NCBI RefSeq assembly: GCF_002355395.1
Contig: NZ_AP017315.1
Coordinates: 930,001 to 994,000, forward strand
DNA from: Microcella alkaliphila
Lineage (GTDB): Bacteria > Actinomycetota > Actinomycetes > Actinomycetales > Microbacteriaceae
DNA length: 64,000 nucleotides
Reading direction: 5' to 3'
A model generated the notes under the pieces. It worked only from the letters and a program-made list of their open reading frames with translations, searched no databases and had not been told where the DNA came from. A program made the position numbers and the translations under genes. How positions within the stretch are numbered: position 1 is the stretch's first letter; the number at the start of each line of letters is the position of its first letter. This document shows positions 51,288 to 61,001 of this stretch, piece after piece.

Positions 51288-54200
51288 GTGCACCTGAAGT
51301 CCTTGACCATCAAGGGGTTCAAGTCGTTCGCCCAGCCGACGACCTTCCACTTCGAGCCGGGCGTGACCTGCATCGTCGGGCCCAACGGCTCCGGCAAGTC
51401 GAACGTCGTCGACGCGCTCGCGTGGGTGATGGGCGAGCAGGGCGCGAAGACGCTGCGCGGCGGCAAGATGGAGGACGTCATCTTCGCCGGCACCGCCACC
51501 CGCGGCCCGCTCGGCCGCGCCGAGGTGCGCCTCACGATCGACAACTCTGACGGGATGCTCCCGATCGAGTACTCGGAGGTCACGATCTCGCGCACGTTGT
51601 TCCGCAACGGCGGCAGCGAGTACGCGATCAACGGCACGGCGTGCCGCCTGCTCGACGTGCAAGAGCTCCTGAGTGATTCGGGTCTCGGCCGCGAGATGCA
51701 CGTCATCGTCGGCCAGGGCCAGCTAGACAAGGTGCTGCACGCGAGCCCCGAGGAGCGACGCGGCTTCATCGAGGAGGCCGCCGGAATCCTGAAGCACCGC
51801 CGCCGCAAAGAGAAGACGGTGCGCAAGCTCGAGGCGATGCAGACGAACCTCACCCGCCTCAACGACCTGGCGGGCGAGATTCGCCGCCAGCTGACGCCGC
51901 TCGGCCGCCAGGCCGAGATCGCCCGCGAGGCGCAGACGATCGCCGCGATCGTTCGGGATGCTCGTGCGCGCCTCCTCGCCGACGAGGTCGTCAGCATTCG
52001 GCGCGCCCTGCACGAGCACCAGCGCACCGAGGCCGAGCGCACGAGCGAGCGCATCGTGGTGCAAGAGCAGCTGGATCAGGCGCGCCTGCGCGTGCAGCGC
52101 ATCGAGTCGCAGATGGTCGGCGACGCCGTTGACCAGGCGCGCGGCGTCGCCTTCGGGCTGGAGCAGGTGCAGGAGCGGCTGCGCTCGCTGTCGTCGCTCG
52201 CCCAGCAGAAGCTCACGCTGCTCAGCCAGCAGGCCGAGTCGCCGGGCGCGCAGACGACCGTCACGCAGGCGCAGATCGACGAGGCGCTCGCCGAGGCTGA
52301 CGAGCTCGCCGCCGGCGTGGGGGAGGCCGAGCGCCGTGTCGGCGAGGCGGCGGCCCGCACCGCGACGGCCCGCGCTGCCCTCGACTCGCTCGACGAGGAG
52401 ATCGCCGCGCAGTCGGCGCTTGTCTCGCAGCACGACCTTGAACTGCAGAGCCTGTCGGGGCGGGTCGACGTCGCCCGCTCGACGCTCGCCGCTGCCCGTG
52501 GTGAGCTGCTGCGCCAGCAGAACGCGCTCGAGCAGGCGGAGGCGCGGGTCACGCAGACCCGGGCCGACCTCGCAGCCCTTCCCGAATTGGAGCAGGCGGA
52601 AGGCGTCGACGCGGAACTCGACGACGCGCTCGCCGCCGCCGACGCGCGCGTCGCCGAAGTGACGGCGCGCATTGACGCTGAGCGCGAGCAGCTGCACTCG
52701 CTCGAGCGGGAACGCGACGCGCTCGCCGCCCGCGTGAGCGCCCTGTCGCAGGCGGTCGACGTCGGCGACGGCGCCGCAGGACTCGCCGGCAGTGACGGCG
52801 TGCGGGGGCTCGTCAGCGACCACCTCCAGGTGACTCCCGGATACGAGGCGGCGGTCGCCGCCGCTCTCGGAACGCTCGCCGACGCGGTGCTCGCCGACGA
52901 CCTGGATGCCGGGATCGCGGCCCTCCGCCGCGTGCGCGACGACGAGGGCGGCCGCGTCGAAGTCGTGCTTGCCGACCTGCTGACTCCCTTCGACCCGATG
53001 GCGGGGCCGCAGTCGACCGGCGGGCTCGTGCGCGCCTCGGGTGTCGTCACCGCGCCCGACGGCGTGCTCTCGCTGCTCTCGCACACGCTCATCGCCGATG
53101 ACCTCGAGGCCGCCCGCGCCGCCTGGCCCACCGTTGAGCGGCTCGGAGCGCTCGCGAGCGTCACCGTCGTCACCCGCGACGGCGAGGTGCTGTCGCGCGC
53201 GGTGCTGCGGGGCGGGTCCGGTGCGGGCCGCAGCCGCCTCGAGTTGGCGGCCGAGCGCGACGCCGCATCCAGCGCCCTCGATGACGTCTCGACGGAGATT
53301 GAGCGCGCCCGCGGCGTACTCGACGACTCGCGGCACGAGCTGGCCTCCGCAAAGGACGATGCGACGGCGGCGCTCGCCGCCGTTCGCGACCAGGATGCTC
53401 AGCGCGCGGCCCGCAGCGAGCAACTGTCGCGCGCGCGCACGCAGGCGGAGGCCGCCGAGGCCGAGGCCGAGCGTCTCGCCGCCGGCGTCGACCGTGCCGA
53501 GGCGAGCGTGCGGGATGCGGAGGTCGCCGCCTCCGCCGCCCAGCAGGCGCTGGACGAGTTCTCGTCGCGCCCGCGCCCCATGCTCGACGCGAGCGCCCGC
53601 GACGGGCTGGTCGCCGAACTCGACGCGACCCGCGCCGCCGAGGTCGAGCAGCGCATCGCGCTCGAGACGGCCCGTGAGCGCGTCCGTGCCGCGCGCGACG
53701 CGGCCGAGCAACTGCGACGCCGCCGCGAGGCCGAGCGCGCCGCCGCCGACGAAGCCGCCCGCCGCGCGGTGCTGCGGCAGCGCCAGGTCGACGCCGCCCG
53801 CCGGGTCGCCGCAGCCCTACCCGCCGTGCTCGCCGCCGTCGACCGTTCGGTCGCCGAGGCCCGCGTTGCCCTGCACGCCCGGGAGGCCGAGCGGGCACAG
53901 CAGAACGACGAGCTCGCCGAGCTGCGCCGCACCGAGGCGGGTCTGCGCGAGCGGCTCACCGGCATCACCGAGGGCGTTCACGGACTCGAGCTGCAGATCT
54001 ACGAGAAGAAGCTGCACCTCTCGCAGTTGCTCGAGCGGGCGGGAGACGAGCTGGGGCTCGTCGAAGACGTGCTGGTCGCCGAGTACGGGCCCGAGGTGCC
54101 GGTGCCCGACGATGACGCGCTGACGAGTGCAGCGCAGGCCGCGGCCGACGCGGTGGCCGCGCAGGCGGCGGCGCGCATCGACCCCGACGACCCGTTCGCT

Positions 54201-55076
54201 GAAGCCGAGCCTGAGCCCGATTCTGCGTCTGGCGACGAGGCGGTCGACGCCGACAACGCCGCCGCTGAGCGGCGCGTGGCCGAACTGGTGGCGAGCCAGG
54301 CCGCGTCCACAATTCAGGAAGGCGGCGCCGATTCGGCGACCGATCACGTTGCCGACGACTCGCATCCTGAATTGCGAACGCCGCCCGCCGGCAAGCCGTT
54401 CGTGCGCGAAGAGCAGCAGGCGCGCCTCGCCCGCGCCGAGCGCAAGCTCAGCCAGCTCGGTCGGGTGAACCCGCTCGCGCTGGAGGAGTTCGCCGCGCTC
54501 GAGCAGCGGCACAAGTTCTTGACCGAGCAGCTGACCGACCTCGCGAACACGCGCCGCGACCTGCTGGCGATCATCGACGAGCTCGACGAGACGATGCAGC
54601 ACATCTTCGCGGAGGCCTTCGCCGATACGCAGATCGCCTTCGACCAGGTGTTCCCGATCCTGTTCCCCGGCGGGTCCGGCAGCCTCATGTTGACCGACCC
54701 CGAGAGCATGCTCACGACGGGCATCGAGGTCGCGGTGAAGCCGGCCGGCAAGAAGATCGAGCGACTCAGCCTGCTGTCGGGCGGTGAGCGCTCGCTCGCG
54801 GCCGTGGCCCTGTTGATCGCGATCTTCAAGGCCCGCCCGAGCCCGTTCTACATCATGGACGAGGTCGAGGCCGCCCTCGACGATGCGAACCTCGGTCGCC
54901 TGCTGACGATCTTCCGCGACCTGCGCGAGAGTTCGCAGCTGATCGTCATCACCCACCAGAAGCGCACGATGGAGATCGCGGACGCGCTCTACGGCGTCAG
55001 CATGCGCCAAGACGGGGTGAGCGCCGTCGTCGGCCAACGGGTCGCCGATCCCGAGGCTGAGGCCGCCGCGAGCTGA
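51288..55076 (+). CDS. smc: Chromosome segregation protein SMC
   Basis: 1,262 residues. Head N-half with GPNGSGKSNVVDALAWVMGEQ, long coiled coil, hinge near residues 500-620 (GVRGLVSDHLQVTPGYEAAV), second coil, then signature LSLLSGGERSLAAVALLI and Walker B PFYIMDEVEAALDDANLGRL. It condenses and segregates chromosomes with ScpAB. It is longer than is usual for the group because residues about 942-1036 form an Ala/Asp/Glu-rich low-complexity block just before the C-terminal head. It follows mutM at a distance, with the GNAT gene between on the other strand. Confidence 0.96.
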   Translation: MHLKSLTIKGFKSFAQPTTFHFEPGVTCIVGPNGSGKSNVVDALAWVMGEQGAKTLRGGKMEDVIFAGTATRGPLGRAEVRLTIDNSDGMLPIEYSEVTISRTLFRNGGSEYAINGTACRLLDVQELLSDSGLGREMHVIVGQGQLDKVLHASPEERRGFIEEAAGILKHRRRKEKTVRKLEAMQTNLTRLNDLAGEIRRQLTPLGRQAEIAREAQTIAAIVRDARARLLADEVVSIRRALHEHQRTEAERTSERIVVQEQLDQARLRVQRIESQMVGDAVDQARGVAFGLEQVQERLRSLSSLAQQKLTLLSQQAESPGAQTTVTQAQIDEALAEADELAAGVGEAERRVGEAAARTATARAALDSLDEEIAAQSALVSQHDLELQSLSGRVDVARSTLAAARGELLRQQNALEQAEARVTQTRADLAALPELEQAEGVDAELDDALAAADARVAEVTARIDAEREQLHSLERERDALAARVSALSQAVDVGDGAAGLAGSDGVRGLVSDHLQVTPGYEAAVAAALGTLADAVLADDLDAGIAALRRVRDDEGGRVEVVLADLLTPFDPMAGPQSTGGLVRASGVVTAPDGVLSLLSHTLIADDLEAARAAWPTVERLGALASVTVVTRDGEVLSRAVLRGGSGAGRSRLELAAERDAASSALDDVSTEIERARGVLDDSRHELASAKDDATAALAAVRDQDAQRAARSEQLSRARTQAEAAEAEAERLAAGVDRAEASVRDAEVAASAAQQALDEFSSRPRPMLDASARDGLVAELDATRAAEVEQRIALETARERVRAARDAAEQLRRRREAERAAADEAARRAVLRQRQVDAARRVAAALPAVLAAVDRSVAEARVALHAREAERAQQNDELAELRRTEAGLRERLTGITEGVHGLELQIYEKKLHLSQLLERAGDELGLVEDVLVAEYGPEVPVPDDDALTSAAQAAADAVAAQAAARIDPDDPFAEAEPEPDSASGDEAVDADNAAAERRVAELVASQAASTIQEGGADSATDHVADDSHPELRTPPAGKPFVREEQQARLARAERKLSQLGRVNPLALEEFAALEQRHKFLTEQLTDLANTRRDLLAIIDELDETMQHIFAEAFADTQIAFDQVFPILFPGGSGSLMLTDPESMLTTGIEVAVKPAGKKIERLSLLSGGERSLAAVALLIAIFKARPSPFYIMDEVEAALDDANLGRLLTIFRDLRESSQLIVITHQKRTMEIADALYGVSMRQDGVSAVVGQRVADPEAEAAAS

Positions 55077-55231
55077 CCCTGCCGCGAGCTGACGCCGCCG
55101 CCAGCTGCCGCCGCTGCGTACTGAATCTGCCGCGCGCGACGCTCTCGCTGCCTTCCTGGCACGCGCCAGGGCATTCCCTCCACGTTGCCTGCAAAAGAGT
55201 GTCTACCCCCTTTCGGGGGTCACGCTACCTC

Positions 55232-55247
55232 GTTACGTTTTCGTTAC
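55232..55247. promoter_or_regulatory. MtrA-like direct repeat upstream of a small lipoprotein gene
   Basis: GTTAC occurs at 55232-55236 and 55243-55247, an 11-bp period (on the minus strand GTAAC-N6-GTAAC). Direct GTAAC repeats with this spacing are reported for the actinobacterial response regulator MtrA, which controls envelope genes. A hairpin (TACCCCC/GGGGGT, 55204-55220) lies just upstream. Confidence 0.35.
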
Positions 55248-55266
55248 CGATCGAAAGGAGACGCTC

Positions 55267-55443
55267 ATGAAGCGCGCACTTGTGATTCTCGGAGTTGCCA
55301 GCACGTTCGCCCTCGCCGGCTGCGGCGACGGCACGGTCAACCAGGCACCCGTCGACGAGCCGCTGCCGGGTGAGCAGCAGCCCATGCCGGAGGAGCCGGG
55401 CATGCCCGGTGAGGACGGCATCGACGAGGACATGCAGCCGTAA
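55267..55443 (+). CDS. Small lipoprotein
   Basis: 58 residues. MKRALVILGVASTFALAGCG is a clean lipoprotein signal with lipobox LAGC (Cys19). The mature part is only about 40 residues, acidic and rich in Pro, Glu, Gly and Met (EEPGMPGEDGIDEDMQ). GAAAGGAG lies 7 nt before the ATG, one of the best ribosome-binding sites in the window. No homologous family recognised. Confidence 0.75.
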   Translation: MKRALVILGVASTFALAGCGDGTVNQAPVDEPLPGEQQPMPEEPGMPGEDGIDEDMQP

Positions 55444-55487
55444 CACGCACCCGTCCTCGGGGGCGTGGCCTGTTACGCGTCCCCTTT

Positions 55488-55526
55488 CGACACGCCCCGG
55501 TCGGCCTCACGCCGCCGGGGCGTCGT
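55488..55526. terminator. Hairpin between convergent genes, probable terminator
   Basis: ACGCCCCGG (55492-55500) pairs with CCGGGGCGT (55515-55523) around a 14-nt loop. It lies between the lipoprotein gene and the oppositely oriented pncB. There is no clear T-run. Confidence 0.4.
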
Positions 55527-55558
55527 CGTGTCGCGGCGGGCGGTTGCGGGGCCGCGCG

Positions 55559-56899
55559 CTACTGGTAGACGGTCGGCAGGGCGGGTTCGCCGGCTCCGAG
55601 TCGCAGCGCCTCCGCTGGCAACTCGGCGATGGCGGACGCGTGGTGGGCGCGTGCGAGGCGCACGCCGTCCTGGCCTCTGTGGCGCGCATCCATCTCGCCC
55701 TCCGTCACGTACGCGACCGTCAGATCGCGGATGCTCGCGCCGGCCTCGCGCAGTTCGTCGCGGTCGGCGGGCGCATCCGGCACGCCGTCCCGCGTCTCGT
55801 CAACGATGACCAGTTCGGCCCGGGCTACGCCGTCCGCCCCGATGAGTCGCCGGCCGCGCTTCGCGGCGCCCCGCGACACCTTGCCGGCCGACGTCTTGAC
55901 CACGGGACGCCAGCCGCCCGCCTCCGCGTCCTCCACGGCCACGAGTTTGTAGACGAAGCCCGCCGTGGGCGCGCCCGAGCCGGTGACGAGGGCCGTGCCG
56001 ACGCCGAACGCGTCGACGGGGGCGCCGCGCAGGGCCGCGATCGTGTACTCGTCGAGGTCGTTCGTCACGGTGATGCGCGTGTTTACCGCCCCGAGGGAGT
56101 CGAGGTGCTCGCGCACCCGCCGCACCAGTTGCGGCAGGTCGCCCGAGTCGAGGCGCACGGCCCCGAGCTCGGGGCCGGCGACCCGCACGGCGGTCTCGAC
56201 GCCGCGCTCGACGTCGTACGTGTCGACGAGCAGGGTCGTGCCGGGGCCGAGCGCGGCAACCTGGGCGCGAAACGCCTCCTCTTCGCTCTCGTGCAGCAGG
56301 GTGAATGAGTGCGCGGCGGTGCCCATCGTGGGCACGCCCCAGCGCTCACCGGCGGCGAGGTTCGACGTGGCGGCGAAGCCGGCGATGTGGGCGGCGCGGG
56401 CGGCGGCGATGGCGGCCTCCTCATGGGTGCGGCGCGATCCCATCTCGCTGAGGGGGGCACCGTCGGCGGCGGCGACCATGCGCGCGGCGGCGCTCGCGAT
56501 GGCGCTGTCGTGGTTGAGCGTGCTGAGCGCGAGCGTCTCGAGCGCGACCGCCTCGGCGAACGTTCCGGTGACGCTCAGCACGGGGGAGTTCGGGAAGAAC
56601 AGCTCGCCCTCCGCATAGCCCTCGACCGAGCCGCTGAAGGTGCTGTCGTGCAGGCGATCGAGCGTGGCGGTGTTCACGACGCCCTCTCGGGCCAGCCACT
56701 CGACCGTCTCGGCGTCGAAGCGGAAGTCGGCGAGAGCATCCAGCAGGCGACCGGTACCGGCGACGACGCCGAAGCGGCGGCCGGTCGGAAGGCGCCGCGT
56801 GAACACCTCGAAGCGGCACCGGCGGTCAGCCCGCCCCGACGCGAGGGCGGCCTCGATCATGGTCAGCTCGTAACGGTCGGTTCTCAGGGCTGTGGTCAC
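55559..56899 (-). CDS. pncB: Nicotinate phosphoribosyltransferase
   Basis: 446 residues: TDRYELTMIEAALASGRADRRC, GYAEGELFFPNSPVL, EMGSRRTHEEAAIAAARAAH, GTAAHSFTLLHESEEEAF (catalytic His), AVRLDSGDLPQLVRRVRE and VTNDLDEYTIAAL, and GVGTALVTGSGAP. It converts nicotinate and PRPP to nicotinate mononucleotide in NAD salvage. It is divergent from the photolyase-type gene with 26 bp between starts. Confidence 0.95.
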   Translation of the reverse strand: MTTALRTDRYELTMIEAALASGRADRRCRFEVFTRRLPTGRRFGVVAGTGRLLDALADFRFDAETVEWLAREGVVNTATLDRLHDSTFSGSVEGYAEGELFFPNSPVLSVTGTFAEAVALETLALSTLNHDSAIASAAARMVAAADGAPLSEMGSRRTHEEAAIAAARAAHIAGFAATSNLAAGERWGVPTMGTAAHSFTLLHESEEEAFRAQVAALGPGTTLLVDTYDVERGVETAVRVAGPELGAVRLDSGDLPQLVRRVREHLDSLGAVNTRITVTNDLDEYTIAALRGAPVDAFGVGTALVTGSGAPTAGFVYKLVAVEDAEAGGWRPVVKTSAGKVSRGAAKRGRRLIGADGVARAELVIVDETRDGVPDAPADRDELREAGASIRDLTVAYVTEGEMDARHRGQDGVRLARAHHASAIAELPAEALRLGAGEPALPTVYQ

Positions 56900-56925
56900 G
56901 CGGCCAGGTTACGCTCGGCCCATCA

Positions 56926-58346
56926 GTGAGGGGTGGGGTTGTGAGCGGAAATAGCCGAGAGTCGGGGCCGGTGCGCTGGCTCACGAGTGAGCAGCTCGGC
57001 CCGCACTTCGACGATGGCGGCGAGATCGCTCTCGTCGAGGTGCTCGACCAGTACCGCAAGCGCCCCGTACACCGGCAAAAGGCGCATCTGCACCTGAGTG
57101 CGCTGCGGCACCGGGCGGCCGAGCTCGGCGAGCGGGCGCGCGTGATCTCCGGGCCGACGCATCGCGAGGCGCTTGAGGCCGCCGGGCTCACCGGCGACCG
57201 GCTCGAGACTGTGGGCGCGATCAGCTGGGGCATGCGGCGCCTCGTCGAGGAGCTCGGCGGCACCGTGCTCGAATCCCGCGGCTTCGTTACCGACCGGGCG
57301 GTGTTCGAGGACTGGGCGGCGGGTAAGAAGGCCTCGCAGCTCGTCATGGACCGCTTCTACCGCGAGGTGCGCGAGCGCACCGGCCTGCTCATGGAGGGCG
57401 GTCAGCCCGTCGGCGGCCAGTTCAGCTTCGACGCCGACAACCGCGAGCGCCCGCCGAAGGGCGCGGTCAGCCTCGGCCTGCCCGACCCGTGGCGGCCGAC
57501 GGAAGACGAGATCGACGCATCCGTGCGCGAGGATCTGGACCGGCTCGCAGCCTCCGGCGCCCCCTTCATCGGCGTGGATGCGCCGCGCCGGTTCGCGGCG
57601 ACGCGGCCATGGCCCACACGCGCCTCAGCGTGCCGATCAACCTCGGCCTGCTGCACTCGCTCGAGGTCGTCGAGCGTGTCGTCGCCGAGTACGAGGCGGG
57701 CCGGGCGCCGCTGAACAGCGTCGAGGGCCTGGTGCGCCAGCTCATCGGCTGGCGCGACTGGGTGTGGCACCTGTACTGGCACCTCGGCCCGGACTACACG
57801 GACTCGAACAATTTTCTGGATGCTCGCACGCCGGTCCCCGAGGACTGGTGGCGGCCGGATTCGTCCGCCGTCGCGGCGGCGTGCCTCTCGGATGCGCTCG
57901 ACCAGGTCGCGCAGACCGGCTGGACGCACCACATCCTGCGCCTGATGGTGCTGGGCAACCACGCCCTGCAGCGCGGCTACGACCCGGCGGAGCTCACGGC
58001 GTGGTTCCGCGACGCCTTCGTCGACGGCACCGCCTGGGTCATGCCAGCCAACGTGGTGGGCATGAGCCAGTTCGCCGACGGGGGAGTGGTGGCGACGAAG
58101 CCGTACGCGTCGGGCGGCGCGTACATCCAGAAGATGAGCGACTACTGCGGCTCGTGCCGCTTCGACCCGAAGAAGCGGCTCGGCGACGATGCGTGTCCGT
58201 TCACGGCCGGGTACTGGGCGTTCCTTGACCGGGTCGAGCCGCGCATCCGCGGAAACCACCGGATGGCGCAGCCGCTCGCGGGCCTGCGCCGCCTCGCCGA
58301 CCGCGAGCAGGTTGTCGCGCAGGAGCGCGCCCGCGACGCGTACTGA
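56926..58346 (+). pseudogene. Cryptochrome/photolyase family (FeS-type), broken by internal deletion
   Basis: The first frame (from GTG 56926, about 10 nt after TACGCT) covers the antenna domain (VEVLDQYRKRPVHRQKAHLHLS, QLVMDRFYREVRERTGLL, GGQFSFDADNRE) up to GVDAPRRFAAT. At about 57590-57605 the frame shifts and resumes as GDAAMAHTRLSVPINLGLLH, then VGMSQFADGGVVATKPYASG and YCGSCRF and CPFTAGYW with the Fe-S cysteines. The usual stretch between (about 30 residues) is missing. This group (PhrB-like) repairs (6-4) photoproducts. Without frame restoration it is non-functional. Confidence 0.85.
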
Positions 58347-58783
58347 GCCGTGCCGGCGGCTGCCTGCGCGACCACGGCCCTGGCCCGCACCCGCGTCGCG
58401 CTTACCTGCCGGTGAAATGCGCGTCGTGGCTGCCTCACGGAACACGAGTCGACCACAATGCGCAACTCACGGCACCCTCTGCCTCGCCGCCCGCGCCCCG
58501 TTCCCGTCGCGCCGCCCCCGTGACCCGAAGGACCGCGAGGTTGCACTTGTGGTCGGTCGTCCGTGCGGCCGTGATTCCGCCACAACTGCACACTCGCCGT
58601 CTTTCGTGCGCCAGATGCATGCGAATGCCCACCTCGGGGCCGAAACCTGTGCGCCGTGAGAGGCACATACGGAATACGCAGAGGACCTCTCCCGTGGCCG
58701 CGGCCCCAGCACTCCAAGGTCGCGGCGAGGCGTGACTCCCGGGGTGCGGAACACGAATACGCCGCGCGCCTACACTGGGGCGG
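58347..58783. other. 437-bp gene-free stretch with intergenic repeats
   Basis: No credible gene. It contains an inverted pair (58535-58556 with 58577-58597) like that at 50117-50173, a related half-site on the minus strand at 58450-58472, and CTCCAAGGTCGCGG (58722-58735), which resembles the ends of the unit at 32821-33114. The murI promoter (TACACT near 58771) closes it. Confidence 0.65.
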
Positions 58784-59626
58784 GTGAGCAACGCGCCGAT
58801 CGGAGTCTTCGATTCCGGCGTCGGCGGCCTCACGGTGGCCCGCGCGATCATCGACCAGCTGCCGCGCGAGCAGATCGTCTACCTCGGCGACACCGCGAAC
58901 GGTCCATACGGTCCCCGCCCCATCGCGCAGGTGCGCGAACACGCTCTCGCCGTGCTCGACGAACTCGTCGACCAGGGCGTCAAGCTGCTCGTCATCGCCT
59001 GCAACACCGCATCAGCCGCCATGTTCCGCGACGCGCGCGAACGCTTCGAACAAGGCCACGGCATTCCCGTCGTCGAGGTCATCCAGCCCGCCGTGCGCGC
59101 CGCCGTGCGCCGCACGCGCACGAAGCGCATCGGCGTCATCGGCACGGAGGGAACGATCCGATCCGGGGCCTACAGCGACGCGTTCGTGGCCGACCCGAGC
59201 ATCCAGCTGTCGACCGCCGCCGCCCCGCGCTTCGTCGAATTCGTTGAGGCCGGCATCACGACCGGCCCCGAGGTGTTGGCGCTCGCCGAGCAGTACCTGG
59301 CGCCGCTGAAGGCCGCCGACATTGACACGCTCGTGCTCGGCTGCACGCACTACCCGCTGCTCGCCGGGGCGATCCAGTACGTCGTCGGCCCCGAGGTCTC
59401 GCTTGTCTCGAGCGCGGAAGAGACCGCCTACGACGTCTACCGCCGCCTCGTCGCGCACGGCATCGAGGCCACCCGAACGGATGCTCCCGCTCACGTCTTC
59501 GAGGCAACCGGCGCCGACACCGAACGGTTCCGCGAACTCGCCCGACGCTTCATCGGCCCCGCGGTCACGCGCGTCGACCCCTTCCCGACCGGCACGATCC
59601 CCCTTCCGAAAGGCCCCACCGCATGA
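58784..59626 (+). CDS. murI: Glutamate racemase
   Basis: 280 residues from a GTG, with TACACT 8 nt upstream. Motifs [29 protein letters not shown] (first catalytic Cys) and [15 protein letters not shown] (second catalytic Cys). It makes D-glutamate for peptidoglycan. Overlaps rph by 4 nt. Confidence 0.97.
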   Translation: MSNAPIGVFDSGVGGLTVARAIIDQLPREQIVYLGDTANGPYGPRPIAQVREHALAVLDELVDQGVKLLVIACNTASAAMFRDARERFEQGHGIPVVEVIQPAVRAAVRRTRTKRIGVIGTEGTIRSGAYSDAFVADPSIQLSTAAAPRFVEFVEAGITTGPEVLALAEQYLAPLKAADIDTLVLGCTHYPLLAGAIQYVVGPEVSLVSSAEETAYDVYRRLVAHGIEATRTDAPAHVFEATGADTERFRELARRFIGPAVTRVDPFPTGTIPLPKGPTA

Positions 59627-60375
59627 ACGCCACCATCGCCGAGTCCTCCGGCCTGCGCGCCGACGGGCGTACAAACGACCAGCTGCGCCCCGTCACGATC
59701 GAGCGCGGCTGGAGCGCCCAGGCCGAGGGCAGCGCGCTCATCAGCTTCGGCGGCACCAAGGTGCTCTGCACCGCGAGCTTCACGAACGGCGTGCCGCGCT
59801 GGCTCATGGGCAAAGGCTCGGGCTGGGTTACCGCCGAGTACGGCATGCTGCCGCGGTCGACCAACGAGCGCATGGACCGCGAGAGTGTGAAGGGCCGCAT
59901 CGGCGGTCGCACCCACGAAATCTCGCGCCTCATCGGCCGCAGCCTCCGCGCCGTCGTCGACACGAAGGCGCTCGGCGAGAACACCATCAAGATCGACTGC
60001 GACGTGCTGCAGGCCGACGGCGGAACCCGCACGGCCGCCATCACGGGCGCCTTCGTCGCGCTCGCCGACGCCGTCGAGTGGGGCCGCGACAAGGGCTTCA
60101 TCGCGCGTCGTGCCGCCGCCCTCACCGGCACGGTCTCCGCCGTGAGCGTCGGCATCATCGACGGCACCCCGATGCTCGACCTGGCCTACGTCGAAGACGT
60201 GAAGGCCGAGACCGACATGAACGTCGTCACCACCGGCGACGGCCGCTTCGTCGAGGTGCAGGGCACCGCCGAGGGCGCGCCCTTCGACCGCGACGAGCTG
60301 AACGCTCTGCTCGACCTCGCCGTGGGCGGCACGACCGAGCTGACCCGCCTGCAGCGCGAGATCCTCGGCCGCTGA
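59623..60375 (+). CDS. rph: Ribonuclease PH
   Basis: 250 residues: [58 protein letters not shown] and [22 protein letters not shown] are diagnostic. A phosphorolytic 3'-5' exoribonuclease that trims tRNA 3' ends. One-base overlap with rdgB (TGATG). Confidence 0.97.
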   Translation: MNATIAESSGLRADGRTNDQLRPVTIERGWSAQAEGSALISFGGTKVLCTASFTNGVPRWLMGKGSGWVTAEYGMLPRSTNERMDRESVKGRIGGRTHEISRLIGRSLRAVVDTKALGENTIKIDCDVLQADGGTRTAAITGAFVALADAVEWGRDKGFIARRAAALTGTVSAVSVGIIDGTPMLDLAYVEDVKAETDMNVVTTGDGRFVEVQGTAEGAPFDRDELNALLDLAVGGTTELTRLQREILGR

Positions 60376-60992
60376 TGACGAGCATCCCGACGCTCAGAGC
60401 CGTCGTCGCCACCCACAACGCGCACAAGGTGGCCGAGCTGCAGCGCATACTCGGTACGGCCCTTCCCGGCCTCGAGTTGGTCGCCTACGACGGGCCGAGC
60501 CCGGTGGAGGACGGTGACAGCTTCGCCGCCAACGCGCTCATCAAGGCGCGCGCCGCGGCCGAGCACACGGGCCTCGTCGCGATCGCCGACGACAGCGGCA
60601 TCGGTGTCGACGCGTTGGGTGGGGCGCCCGGGATCGACTCGGCGCACTACTCAGGGCGCCGCGATGACGCGGCGAATGTGAGCCACCTGCTCGCGAACCT
60701 CACCGATGTGCCTGCTGAGAATCGCGCCGCACAGTTCACCTGCGCCGCCGCCCTCGTCGACCCCACCCGCACCGACGACGCCCGCGAACACGTCGAACTC
60801 GGCGTCTGGCCGGGCCGCGTGGCACTCGAGGCCGCCGGCGGGGGAGGGTTCGGGTACGACCCGGTGTTCATCCCCGAGGGCCTTGAGGTCACGAGCGCCG
60901 AACTCACCGCCGACGAGAAGAACGCCATCAGCCATCGCGCGCGAGCCTTCGCGGCCCTCGCCGCCGTCCTGCGCGAGCGCTACGGAGCGTAA
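60375..60992 (+). CDS. rdgB: Non-canonical purine NTP pyrophosphatase (RdgB/HAM1)
   Basis: 205 residues with VVATHNAHKVAELQRIL, DGDSFAANALIKARAAAEHTG, IADDSGIGVDALGGAPGIDSA, GGFGYDPVFIPEG and KNAISHRARA. It removes ITP, dITP and XTP. Third gene of murI-rph-rdgB. Confidence 0.96.
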   Translation: MTSIPTLRAVVATHNAHKVAELQRILGTALPGLELVAYDGPSPVEDGDSFAANALIKARAAAEHTGLVAIADDSGIGVDALGGAPGIDSAHYSGRRDDAANVSHLLANLTDVPAENRAAQFTCAAALVDPTRTDDAREHVELGVWPGRVALEAAGGGGFGYDPVFIPEGLEVTSAELTADEKNAISHRARAFAALAAVLRERYGA

Positions 60993-61001
60993 GGTCACCC
61001 C

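Noticed and set aside
55204..55222. TACCCCC/GGGGGT hairpin as a CsoR-type operator
   Set aside because: Half-site spacing (18 bp overall) does not fit the 14-15 bp form at 4461 and 20888; more likely an ordinary stem-loop.
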